A stretch of 64,000 nt of DNA, taken from Artemisia argyi (taxonomy: Eukaryota; Streptophyta; Magnoliopsida; Asterales; Asteraceae). A program made the translations under genes and the position numbers. Below, piece after piece: positions 24,324 through 35,500 of the stretch (the stretch's first letter is position 1; each line of letters begins with the position of its first letter). Under the pieces are notes generated by a model. It saw only the letters and a program-made list of their open reading frames with translations. It was not told where the DNA came from and did not search any database. The DNA lies in the NCBI GenBank assembly GCA_030686995.1, contig CM060703.1, positions 6,009,001 through 6,073,000 of the forward strand. Reading direction: 5' to 3'.

Positions 24324-25595
24324 TTAAATCCCACACCAATGTAACGTATCGCTTAACGAACATGAAACTGAGGGTCGACCACCACGGTTTTTTTTACCGC
24401 CCTGGTTCGAGCGTCTACCACCTTTTTTTTTACGTCCGTGTTTTAAGCGTCCATCACGATGATCATCACCCTCGTCACCACCTTCATGAACGTGTTCTTT
24501 ACCGCCGCTGTTCGAGTCTCCACCACCATGAGCATCACCCGCGTCACCACCTTCATGAACATGTTCTGTTCCGCCGGTGCTCGAGTCTCCACCACCATGA
24601 TCACCATCCGCGCCACTACCTTCATGACCATGTTCTGTACCGTCGCTGCCCGAGTCTCCGCCACCGTGAGCACCACCCACGCCATCATCTTCATCATCAT
24701 CTTCGTCATTGCTGCCATGACGGTATAGGTATCGTAGCTTATACTTTTTCTTAGCTAAGTTGCTGAGACCGACAGCTAAGAATGCTAGGAAGAACACACC
24801 ACCTAGTGATGCACACGCTGCAATAACAGCAGTGTGGTTACCTCCCCCACCACCACCTAAAGGTGTTGGTGATATTAGGATGTTATCTGATGGTGGAACT
24901 GCATTGTAAGGCTGTGGTGGTGGGACAGTTGGTCCATACGGTAGTGGAGGTTGTGTTGTAGGTGGCCATGAGCCCGTAGGGCTTGCCTTTGGTGGCTTTG
25001 GTCCCTTGGGTGGATAAGCATGGCCACCCGGTGTTGGCGGTTTCGATCCTTTAGGTGGGCTAACTGGCCCGAGTGCTGGAGGCTTTGCTTTGCCAGGTGG
25101 GCTAGCTGGCCCGAGTGCTCCTTTAGGTGGGTAAGCTGGTGTGCTTGGCTTAGGAGGCTTTGGTCCTTTAGGCGGGGAAGCTAGACCAAGTGGCGGATAT
25201 GATGGTTTAGGTGGTGAAGCCTTAGGAGGGTAAGTTGGAGGGGTTAAACCATGATGTTGAGGAGGATATGCAGGAGTTGGTGATGGTGGTGGAGACAAAA
25301 CTAGAGGAGGTGGTGGCGGTAGAGTTGCTGGAGGAGGAGGATATGCAGGTGTTAGTGGTAGTGGTGAAGCCTTAGGAGGGTAAGCTGGAGGGGTTGAACC
25401 ATGATGTTTTGGTAGAGGAGTACATGTACATGCATGAGTTGGTGGCGGTGGTGGACACAAAACTGAAGAAGGTGGTGGTGGTGGAGGAGGAGGATATGCA
25501 GGTGTTGATGGTGGTGGAGGTGGTGTAGGAGTAAGACATGCAGTTGTTGGTGGTGGTGGTGATGGTGGTGGAGGAGAGCAGTAAGGAGAAGCCAT
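24324..25595 (-). CDS. TED7/TDR7-like proline-rich membrane protein
   Basis: Single-exon frame of 423 residues. It starts MASPYCSPPPP, the typical opening of tracheary element differentiation-related 7 proteins; an in-frame ATG eight codons upstream (25619) is less typical. Residues 1 to about 250 are proline-rich with recurring TPAYPP, SPPKG and PKPPK. Around 253-278, GGNHTAVIAACASLGGVFF and the following hydrophobic stretch form one membrane span, then a KKK stop. TED6/TED7 act in secondary wall formation of xylem vessels and associate with cellulose synthase complexes; the role here is inferred from likeness. The 144-residue tail is unusual: an acidic cluster, then three repeats of about 23 residues with HGGGDS and EHVHEG, then a Lys/Arg/Gly-rich stretch. 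Confidence 0.82.
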   Translation of the reverse strand: MASPYCSPPPPSPPPPTTACLTPTPPPPPSTPAYPPPPPPPPSSVLCPPPPPTHACTCTPLPKHHGSTPPAYPPKASPLPLTPAYPPPPATLPPPPPLVLSPPPSPTPAYPPQHHGLTPPTYPPKASPPKPSYPPLGLASPPKGPKPPKPSTPAYPPKGALGPASPPGKAKPPALGPVSPPKGSKPPTPGGHAYPPKGPKPPKASPTGSWPPTTQPPLPYGPTVPPPQPYNAVPPSDNILISPTPLGGGGGGNHTAVIAACASLGGVFFLAFLAVGLSNLAKKKYKLRYLYRHGSNDEDDDEDDGVGGAHGGGDSGSDGTEHGHEGSGADGDHGGGDSSTGGTEHVHEGGDAGDAHGGGDSNSGGKEHVHEGGDEGDDHRDGRLKHGRKKKGGRRSNQGGKKNRGGRPSVSCSLSDTLHWCGI

Positions 25596-25663
25596 ATGCA
25601 ATTTCCTTGAACTCACCATGATGAAGAATGTGTTTAACCTAAGTGATAAAAATTGTATGTAGT

Positions 25664-25684
25664 AGCAACCTATATATAGATATA
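25664..25684 (-). promoter_or_regulatory. Candidate TATA box of the TED7-like gene
   Basis: The minus strand reads TATCTATATATAGGTTG some 70-85 bp before the ATG, a normal position for a plant TATA box with a short leader. Confidence 0.5.
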
Positions 25685-25784
25685 TCGAGTCAAATGATCC
25701 TTTTTTAGTCAAATGATCCTTTTTGAGTTGAAATAACGTTATGATCAAGACATGTGATTTACACAACCATTATACAAAAAATAT

Positions 25785-25860
25785 ACGAGTAACCGTGTAT
25801 AGCAACGCAATTTTATAGTGGCACCCGTGCATAGCAACGCAATTTTATAGCGGCAGATAG
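25785..25860 (+). repeat. Terminal repeat of the ACCCGTGCATAGCAACG family, left
   Basis: CCGTGTATAGCAACGCAATT and a second, closer copy ACCCGTGCATAGCAACGC lie 36 bp apart. The inverted counterpart is at 29450-29512. Related text also opens the candidate Helitron at 42881. Confidence 0.6.
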
Positions 25861-26740
25861 TTATAGTGATATTTTGGTTACACGAATGATTTTTTTGTTA
25901 AGTGTTTTGTTTTTTTGGGTAAAAGTGTTAGAATTAATACACCGTGACAATCATATAAACAGGTAAACACATATGCGGAAGTGTACGAATGTCTATAACA
26001 TATAAAATATTAACATAAATATAAACAAGAAACGTACCTTTAGATTCTAGCTAAACAAGAATCAAACTTTAATTATCTTAAACAAATAAAGAACCCTAAT
26101 TAGGTTTTATATGGATAAATGATTAACCCCTTACCGTTTTGTTAATCGATCCCGTGATAATTACTATAGTGAGTAATTGCCTCATTCTTGTACACACACA
26201 TTAATAACGAATTAAGGTTTATACTATTAAACAAAACACAATAATTTTCTTATAGAAAATTTCGATCAAAGGAACCCTAGGGGTGTTTGATCGATCGGCA
26301 ATACCAAGAAAAGAAGAAGAAAACTTTAAGGGTTATGTGTATGCACAAAAGGTGAGAAACAAATAACCCGTGTATTTGTATATATAGTGTTTAGTAAACT
26401 TGGAGCACAAGATAGGGCAAGGGTTGCCCCTTTGCCTTGGGTCGGACGAATACTAGAGCCCATAGGGGTTCTAGATCATTCTCTTGTAACCAAATTACAT
26501 AAACACACTTCTTTCCTTATTTGCGTTTAATGGTCGTTAGTCACTTTTCCCGTTAAGTAGTAATGGTCATTAAGCACTTGTTTTTAAATAATAAATATAT
26601 AAATATATTAATTATTATACTTTAATTCTCATTTGTAATGTGTGCAATCCTGAGGTCTCGAGTTCTATTCTAGACATACGCTTATTAATATTTATCAAAA
26701 AACTCCAACAAAAAGGTCAAAAGACCTGGTAAATATATTA
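25861..26740. other. Intergenic; possible SINE tail
   Basis: No coding region. At about 26650, GAGGTCTCGAGTTCTATTCT resembles a degenerate B-box region of a SINE 3' part, too worn to call with confidence. Confidence 0.3.
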
Positions 26741-29375
26741 CTCTAAAAAACGTTGACGTACAAAGGATATGGGTGAATCCCATATCTCAGCCCGTTACAT
26801 AGGCGGAAATGCTTACATAACAAGATACTTCCAATTCTCTAAATAAGAAAAAACCACTACACAAAATATACCATTAGACTCCTATGAAAACAAAATTACT
26901 GTCTACCAAGACCTTGGAGCTTGATACCATACGTGTCATATAAAGCATCCAAATTCCCTGGAAGATCGTAGACATGATCCGCATAGTCATCATAATCATA
27001 GTCATCATAATCATCTTCACGATCATGACCACCACCAAATAGGTTCATGGAGTCATCAAACGTATTCACAACCTCGTCATCATCACTGTCTGAAACAACA
27101 AGCTCTCCCACCTTAGAGAATGGGTTAGCCCTCTTAGTAAAAGAAGTAGACGGATAATCCTTAATATTACCCGGATAATCAACCTTCTTAATAGGATTTC
27201 CATCATCATCCACAAGAGTAGCTTTCCCATCAATAAGTAGATTTTCAAGCTCCCCAATTTTCTCAACAATAGGGGTAGAGCTAACCTCGATAGCTTCCAT
27301 TGAATCACTCACAAGTGGTTCATGCAATGTATTACTAGTCTTTGGAGACTCATTCCTCTTTTCTTCCATTGTACTAACATCATCCATATCCTTATTCACT
27401 TCCTTAGTAGGAATACCAAAGTCATCAGTATCATCCATACTAAGAGCATCAAACATATTGGATGTAGTAACCTTCATTCCACTTGCACTAGGCACATCAC
27501 TAGCCTTTGTCTTAGTGACATCCACTTTCTTGGGTTCAGGAGGAGGTGCTTTGGGTCGATACTGAAATTGCTTACCACAACATGCTTAGTATAACCTCCT
27601 TTACCCTGATTAGTTTGACCAGCATTCTTTCCCTTCTTCTTGTTATTAACCGCTTGGAAACCACCTCCTTGACACTGTTTGGGCAATTAATCTGATCATG
27701 CCCAAAAACTTTGCATACACCACAGTGAGGAAGTTTCCATTCGTATTCAACCTTAATGACAGCCGTAGTGAAACCAGTATCTTCCTTCATGGGGATAGCC
27801 ATAGTAACTTCGCATTTTAATTCAACATCTGATGATAATTCCACAAGAGTACGAGCAAAACTAATACGGCCCCATGAATCAACACACATTGAGTTAGTAA
27901 AAGCATCTAACATAATCGGCTTACCAACCTGTGTAGCTATCAAGCTCAAACCATCTTAAGACTATGCAAGCAACGGTACATTGTGCAATTTAATCCACAC
28001 ATGAACTTTGGTTATCTCACTTTGATTAACGACACATCAGGAGACCATTTTATGAGAATGAGAAGTGAATTACGGATTATACAAGGGCCCCGTTGGAGCA
28101 CATTATCAACACCCTCTTTAGAATCGAACTTAGATAGGAAAACACCTGCATCATTTTTCGTTAGTTTCTTCAAACCAAACTTACCCCACGTATTCGTGAC
28201 ATAGTTTTGAACCAACGGGAAGGCAATATTCTTGCCAACAAAGAGACAACCAAGAGTATTATCGTATCGGTTCAAAACTCCCTCCATAGCAGCCTTTGGT
28301 AGAAAAGTGTCATGGTCATCTATACGATTATCATTCACCAAAGGACGAAAGTTAACCTTCCTAGTGTCCCTTTCCGGAGTTAACACATTAGCAAAAGAAG
28401 TAGTACCTATCTCGTTAGCCCTTGTGTTAGATCCAACCACATTAGGGCTGTAACCCGCATTAGTGGTTTTGGTCACTTTATCACCAATATATTCATTAAA
28501 CCTCGATTTAAGATTATTACCTTGAACATTCCACGGTCCAGAAGTGTTCACAATGGTACTCATGCAACCAGCCTCTTGAACCGAGCTAGCGTATGGTAAG
28601 TCAGAGATCGGGTTCGACGGGTCAGCCGTATGGTACACGACTGTTGACACACCAATAGGGGTTGTTTTTTTAACAGAAGCATCACTACCATTACCACTCC
28701 CAAGACCACTATCAATAAACACTAGTACCACCAGGTGTCGTACCACTAGGTGTCGCACCATCAGATGTGACTGTCCCACCACCACCCTCCTTCAGACTAG
28801 CTTGACCGGCCAAGCTAGTCACGGCTCTGCCAACACCCTTCCCACTTCTACCAGATTCGCTAACATTATTCAAAACCTTACTCGTTCCTTTATTTTTCAA
28901 AAATCCCTTTTCCATATCTCAAATCCCACCAACACAGTCAATAGACCCACAGTAGAACCACAAATCAATAACCAGTAGCATGCAATGAACAATTAGATAA
29001 AAAAAAACCCTAATCGCAAGATTAGGGTTTATACGCATAAAAACCAATCGCTAACCAGGACCCATTATGATGATCATACCCATTAATAAGAGATCTAATT
29101 AAACAAGAATGTATAACCGACCTGAATGAATCACAGAAGAGGTGGTGCGATCAAAATAAAATAATCCGTATGAAACCCTAAAACTAGTCGATTACACCAA
29201 TCCACAAAACCAGTGTATCAACCACACAAATCTGATCAAGATAGTCATTATCACGAGTATTAGTCACTACCTGTTGCAAGTCGATGATGGAATCACACGG
29301 ATTAAGGCAGAAAAGTATTGAAAACGATTGGGAGAAGTTTTAGGGTTTGGTCGCCAGAGAGAAACGTACAGGGTT
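26741..29375 (-). mobile_element. LINE-like element encoding ORF1 only
   Basis: The minus strand runs from a leader with repeated CCCTAA/TTAGGG motifs (about 29375-28916) through a decayed ORF1 to a 3' segment with GGGCTGAGATATGGGATTC ending at about 26741. No reverse transcriptase follows ORF1, unlike complete plant L1 elements. The insert at 9471-11190 shares end sequences. A poly(A) tail is not evident, so the 3' limit is uncertain. Confidence 0.6.
26896..28915 (-). pseudogene. LINE ORF1-type protein: DUF4283 plus CCHC zinc knuckle
   Basis: Frames in order on the minus strand: MEKGFLKNKGTSK (from 28915), 28785-28012, 27949-27572 and 27525-26896, which end ...LQGLGRQ. The middle resembles DUF4283: FLPKAAMEGVLNRYDNTLG, then CLFVGKNIAFPLVQNYV and DVSLIKVRVHVWIKLHNVP. 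Then comes a zinc knuckle, CGVCKVFGHDQINC (C-x2-C-x4-H-x4-C), and an acidic Asp/Tyr-rich end. Such proteins bind RNA of plant LINEs. At least three frame changes and an in-frame stop near 27960 make this copy non-functional. A host zinc-knuckle gene is a less likely reading. Confidence 0.75.
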
Positions 29376-29844
29376 TTTTTTTTTTCAAAAAGAAAGTAAA
29401 ATAAAAAAGGTTAAAAGGTAAAATTTTGTTAAGTGTTTTGTGTAACTAAAGTAACACTTTAATTATTTTCCACTATAAAATCTCGTTGCTATGCACGGGT
29501 ACTTGTCTAGTCTTGAAAATTCAACTAAACTAAGGATGAAGTCTCTTTTATTATTTTGACTATATCATAATAACTATAAAAGTAACAACCAATTTTCGTT
29601 GATTTCGAGGAAGAAATCATTTCTAAATAGGTAGTGATGTAATATCGGATAATTTTAATACAATAATTGCTATAGACAATGTAAAGACATACTAAAATTC
29701 ATAATTAATTAAGGAAAGATAATTAAAAACAAAGTAATGTATTTAAATAAATATTTATATGATTAATAAAAGGAAATATATAAAATAAAATGAAAAGTCA
29801 TATAGAATTGGTCAAAATGAAATCGTCAATACATGACCCCTTGT
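29376..29844. other. Flank with inverted ACCCGTGCATAGCAACG end, then AT-rich DNA
   Basis: At 29450-29512 the minus strand reads GTACCCGTGCATAGCAACG and then TTTTATAGTGG, inverted relative to 25785-25860. Both ends then show GGTTACAC-like and CACTTAACA motifs. The remainder holds no gene. Confidence 0.5.
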
Positions 29845-30573
29845 CAGTGTTGTAAAAATCGGCCATGGTGGTCGATATGGCGGCGCCATGGCGGTTAGCG
29901 GTGGTCCACTGCCACGATATTTCCCATATCGGTCTAACATATCGGTTTTGGTCATAATCGATCAAAATAGGAGCTTGGTGGTCAAAATCGGCCTTGGCGG
30001 CGGATCGGTCAACGACGGTTAACGACCTTAAAAGATCTAAAAACGATAACCCATCATAGATCTTTTAAGGTTGAAGCCTCCCGCGTTTGTGTTTGATTCG
30101 GATTGACGATGCTATGATGGAGATGAGATCATCTGATGTTGGAGATGAGAGGTGTAGCTTGTATGGAATAGACTTGTGATTTGATCGGTTTGGATGATAA
30201 GTGTTTGTGGCTGCAGTGTGTAAATGTTATTAGGGTTAAGCAAATGAAATACAAAAAGGGTAAGAGGTGCATTAATATAGGGTGTTTAGGGTTCGTGTGG
30301 GTTTTAGATCGGGCCTATAATCTTACTGGATGGGCTGGACTGGATGGGGCCATGTCTTCTATCACTTGGGTTGTATATTTGGAATTTGAAAATATCTTAT
30401 AAATATAATTTATGTTTTGTTTTATGTTACATATGATGCATTTCAAAAATATAAATAAATTTCTTTATAATTTATGGTCTTCGTCGAGAAACCGATATAT
30501 CGCCGCCAAGACAAATATGGCGCATGGCGGTGGTCGACTGCCACGGTACCGCCGAGCGATATTTACAACCTTG
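29845..30573. mobile_element. hAT-type MITE, 729 bp
   Basis: Terminal inverted repeats are CAGTGTTGTAAAAATCGG and CAAGGTTGTAAATATCGC (right end, reversed). A perfect 8-bp duplication CCCCTTGT lies at 29837-29844 and 30574-30581. Subterminal GGCGGTGGTC and CACTGCCACG motifs recur at both ends. It is non-coding. Confidence 0.88.
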
Positions 30574-30820
30574 CCCCTTGTAGCCCGAATTTTCGGTCCA
30601 TAACCAACTTATTTAGTTATGAGAAAAGTTCAATACGAAACAACATTTATCTAAAAAACAAATAATAAGATCTCAACCATCCATTTATTTTAAATCTAAA
30701 TGTCTAGATTAATCATCATTTTAATATACTTAATTATTAAATGGCACTTTTGTAATTTCATTAAATAAAACTTAACCATCATTTTATCACCTGTAACATC
30801 TTAAAAACACCGAATCACCA

Positions 30821-31189
30821 TCACCAATGGAAGCTACAACCACCACCACCACCACCCAACTCCACCTCCGTCACACCGCCGCACCTAAACCATAGAATCA
30901 TACACCACTTCAAACTCCGGCCATACTCCACCGCCCACCACACCACCGCCTTCTCCTTCACCGAAGGTGAACAAGCCGGCAGGTCAACCGCCAGCTCCTT
31001 CACTTTCTCGAAGGTTCGAAGAATGGCCGCTGGAGACTTGGAGAAATCGAGGTGATGGTTATGGCGGGGGTGGCGGAAAAGGTGATGGTTGAATCGGCGT
31101 GAAACGAGTCGGGAACGAGTTAGGGTTTCGATGTCGGAGATGAAGTTGAAGATTGTGATCATTATTGGATCTGGTAATGCATCGAATTG
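30821..31189 (-). pseudogene. F-box protein N-terminal fragment
   Basis: The minus strand reads DQFDALPDPIMITIFNFISD then IETLTRSRLVSRRFNHHLF, which fits the F-box of plant proteins near the At5g46170 type (usual pattern FDxLPDxLxLxIFN-IxDxxxLxRCxxVSRRFN). The box binds SKP1 in SCF ubiquitin ligases. After about 80 further residues the frame ends in a Gly-rich tail (GGGGGGCSFHW), far short of the several hundred residues expected. No start codon precedes the box in frame nearby. It is a fragment or pseudogene. Confidence 0.65.
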
Positions 31190-31605
31190 ATCTACTGAAC
31201 GAATGTTTGATTGGTTATGGGAAGGCTTCTTTTTTCAAGGTATAAAATAGGTGTCAAACACATGCACACGAAGTGTTTGTATAAATGTTCGTGAGAATAT
31301 GTACTTTTTATTTGATTGAGTATTCTTTTGTTTGATTTTTGTTGATGGTATGTTAACAAGGTGTAACTGATAAGATGTAATCTTCTTTTTTGGTTGCTTC
31401 TATAATTTCTATGTTCAATATTCTTCTTTTTCATGTACTTTTGTTTTCAGAATTTCCTACATCTATTTTGGTTTCGGTAGGACCTTTAAATGGTTGATTA
31501 AATCCTAACGTAATGTCATAAGATGAATGATAAAGCCTAAAGCTTAGGGGCTATTTGGGATTTCTTAGAGATTCCTCATTAGATAAACTACAAAATTAAT
31601 GAACA
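31190..31605. other. Intergenic up to the copia insertion
   Basis: No gene. The last 60 bp (GGGATTTC, GAGATTCCTC) resemble the palindromic repeat block right of the copia element, so the element probably split that block. Confidence 0.4.
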
Positions 31606-31845
31606 TGTTATGAATAAACGGCCTAATAGCACAATAAGATCAATAATCAAAGGAACATAAAAGAGTATGAGAGGGAAAGATAGAGCTTGTTATTGGTGGT
31701 CTTAACATTACATTAGGTGCCTCTATTTATAGGGACCTTAACATAAATGGTATTAAGTACATATTGGGTGTTACAAGACTAATCATAAAGGCCATGAATA
31801 TGATGATTAATGTGTACAATCAATATAATAAATATATTCACAACA
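31606..31845 (-). repeat. 3' LTR of the copia element
   Basis: 240 bp, TG...CA, preceded on the minus strand by the polypurine tract. It differs from the partner at only a few sites (for example CACAACA against CATAACA at the end). Confidence 0.93.
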
Positions 31846-31985
31846 TTCCCCCTTGATTGTACATCATTCAAAATACGCTTTGGATACCGCCTCATTAAAA
31901 ACCTTGCTAGGAAAAACCCAGTGGGAGAAAAACCATAGCTAAGGGAAAAAGAGTGCAGTGCGTATTATTCCCCCTTATAATCACT

Positions 31986-32529
31986 TCACTTGAGCTCACT
32001 GAAACGCTGCATTCTGATGTCATATACCAATTTCTTAAATGTTGAGGTAGGGAGTGCTTTGGTAAATAAATCTGCTAGATTGTCGCTTGAACGAATCTTT
32101 TGAACAATAATAGCGCCATTCTTTTGTAAGTCATGAGTAAAAAAGAACTTTGGTGAAATGTGCTTGGTTCTGTCACCTTTAATAAACCCTTCCTTCAATT
32201 GAGCAATGCATACTGCGTTGTCCTCATGTAAAATTGTTGGTCCCTCATTTCCCAAATAAGTACCACAACATTCACCAATATGTAGTACGGAGTATAACAT
32301 TTCTTAACCAAACAGATTCTCGGCTTGCTTCATGGATGGTCAAACTTTCTGCATGATTAGTTGAAGTGGCTGCGATTGTTTGCTTTAAGGAACGCCATGA
32401 AATTGCAGTATTGCCATGTATGAATACATAACCAGCTTGAGACTGACTAATATGAGGGTCAGACCTGTATCCTACATCTACATATCCAACTAAATTTGAA
32501 TTTGATGGGTTGGTGAAATATAAACCCAT
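31986..32529 (-). pseudogene. Copia RNase H remnant
   Basis: Two minus-strand frames overlap at about 32272-32300 and need a frameshift to join. The upstream one has VGYVDVGYRSDPHISQSQAG and AISWRSLKQTIAATSTNHAE. The downstream one has ILHEDNAVCIAQLKEG, KHISPKFFFTHDLQ and NLADLFTKALPTSTFKKL. These match the copia RNase H and its C-terminal tail. Integrase and reverse transcriptase are not found upstream. Confidence 0.88.
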
Positions 32530-35500
32530 ATCCTTTGTACAATAAAGATACCAAAATATTTGTTTTACTCCATTTGAGGATTATGCCTCGTTAAAACCTT
32601 ACTAGATAAAACCCAGTGGGACAAAATTCTAGTGAAGGAAAAAAAATGCATAACTCCTTTATACACTCGGGGATGTTGCCTCATTAAAAACCTTGCTGGA
32701 AAACCCTATGGGGACAAAACCATGGTCAAGGGAAAAAGAGTGCAACGCGTATCTTCTCTCCCCCTGATGATCACATCACTTATGCTCATTGAATCAGTGA
32801 AATGCACCTTAAAGTGTTTTGATAGAATCACACGAATAAATATTCTCTACATTTTGTTCACATATCCAATTTAAGGATTAAGATACATCATACATCTCAT
32901 CCAAGTTCATCCTTGTACTTCACATATACACAATCTAGTATGGCGCATTTAAATCGATATTGTGATCATCATCTTTATAAATCAAATGGAGTCTTTTCAA
33001 CATCATGTGACCTCATAAACATAAGTGTCGTTTATCCATATAAAGATAGTTAGCATCTTTCTATAGTTTTCATGATGCACAAAATCTTCATCCTTAAGAT
33101 GTTCAATTCGCAATAAAGACAAACTTTGTCTTTTGTTTCAAATTCAATTTCCATGCATTTAATCACCTTTACAAACTATATGAAACTTAAACCATATGCA
33201 AATCAAGATCTCATAATAAAGTTTCATATGCGAACATGGCACAATACTATACGTTTAGGTGATTATTATACAAATGCTGAAAACATAATTAGTTCAATCC
33301 AATCAAATATTATTCTTGAGAACTTTTCTTATATGCTCCAACATAAAAATCACTAGCATGCTCCATGCGTTTTATATGCTACAATGAAATCTCAAAATCA
33401 CATGAGCTATATTCATTAAATTTTAGACACATATCAATTACTTATTATATTGCCAAACTTATAAATATTATATACATTATTGGATCTACCACATGAGAAC
33501 ATATCTCCTTATGATCATTTACATGTCTTTACGAAAGTATTGCGTGCCATTAGTTGTGCCTTATATATGAACATTTCAATACTTTAATTTTACTTTCTCA
33601 TAAAGATCAATGCATATCTAATAATCTTTACACATTCATATATACGGACTTCAAGTCCCAGTAACCATTTCACAACAGACTTTAATCTTTCATTAGATCT
33701 TTGCGTCTTTACTTCATTTGGCCATTCTTTTATACATCTGCACCTCTTACAGATATTTAATATCATCACCTTTTATTTTAGCGCTATATTATTTACTTCA
33801 TAATCATTATCATATATAATAGTACTATCGGCGTCGATTCATTTCTTTTCGATTCCACACTTTACTAGACATTATATATCATTTACTGAGATCTCATAGT
33901 TTTTCATGTACCCGGGGTATTTCAATAACCTTCATGTCTAGTGTTTCTTGAGTATTATGGGGTCTTATTACCTCGATTTGACCATCTTCATTTTCTTGCT
34001 CCATTTCATTTATTCATTCGAGGACTTTACTTGGAATCGATTAGTCTATCATGCTGCAGCCATGCCATAGACTCACTAACAATCTTTTATTTTCATGTTG
34101 GGACAGATATTATAATTGGAGCAATAGCAGCGTAATATGATCTAGTCACTTTCTTTAGGTCACTAAACATGTTTGGCATTTACTAGATCTGGAATGTTAT
34201 TTGTCCCTTGAACTTTAAGTTCATATTTATTAATGTGAGGATTTAACTCATAATTCATTCCATATTCCTCGCTGCTCATTCTCTCCCCCTTGAATGAATT
34301 ATCCATTTCAATATCCCATTGTTGTGCGTTGTGATGGATTTACTATAAGAAATGTCGCACAATTACAAAATATCACATGGGAAATATGGTTTGTGACCAA
34401 AAACCATTCTAATGGGGAGGATTCATTCTAAATTGTTGGCAAGATGCGAATTCATATGTCATAACATGCCCCATAAATTGTTGGCAAGATGCGAATTCAT
34501 ATGTCATAACATGCCCCATAAACTAAAAATTTTGTTCTCACAATATTATTGGCTTTCCAATCAACTGAAGCCGTTTTATAAACGTTTCAATAAAAGCAAT
34601 TCGTGTATGAATATGAGTTACATTTAAGTTCAACACTTATTCCAATAATTGCCCAATACTTTGAAGTATTCACCACCATTCTCAATAATTTAATTTGAAA
34701 AGTCGTGCTCGCATTTTATAAGTCGAGCCATTAATCACGCTAACATTTAGTTGCATCTTTGATGATCATTTTGACGATGCATCGATTTTAAAACTCAAAA
34801 TGATCCACATGACGAATGTATATGCCTACATACATCACCTTTATATTCTTTCTAAAACTTCATAGGATAAAGTTCTTACTTTAATATGTGATATATGAAC
34901 CTTCATTCATTGAGAACATAACTTTCATTCATTGAGAACAATCAAATGTATCATAAGAAACTTATGATTTTTCTATACTTTTCGCATCATCATTGACCCG
35001 GGATGGTCCAACCGTTCATGCCAATTAATACAATAATCTTGGCTCATAAACTTACTTTATGACCACGTATGCTTTAACTGCACCTTATTATATGGAGAGC
35101 TCATATTTCACCGATTAGCTCTTTTATGTCTTTTACAAAATTTAACATGATATTCACATTTGCTCATAGCAATATCAAAGAATTAATAAAACATAATCAA
35201 TGAATCAAATGGTATATATGCGAATACAATCACATGGTAATCAATGAATCAATATCATCTTATTAATTATTATAAGTCGCACAAGTTTTATATATCATTT
35301 TGTTCATATCATTCTTTCTTTTCATCTAGCTATTTAAACTCGATCACGATAGGGAACGATTTAGTGCACGTAATTACATATAACTAAGTTCACAAAATAA
35401 CATAGTAATGTTGTTTAACATGTTGTAGTCACAAATATAATTTAACCACAAATTTCCGGAAAGAATAGCCAAATGCCTATATTCCAGTGTTTTGAAAAAC

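Noticed and set aside
24305..24754. Plus-strand His-rich open frame opposite the TED7-like gene
   Set aside because: It is the antisense shadow of the Gly/His/Glu repeat region of the minus-strand gene.
26640..26680. Second SINE
   Set aside because: Only a worn B-box-like phrase is visible; no A-box, tail or duplication.
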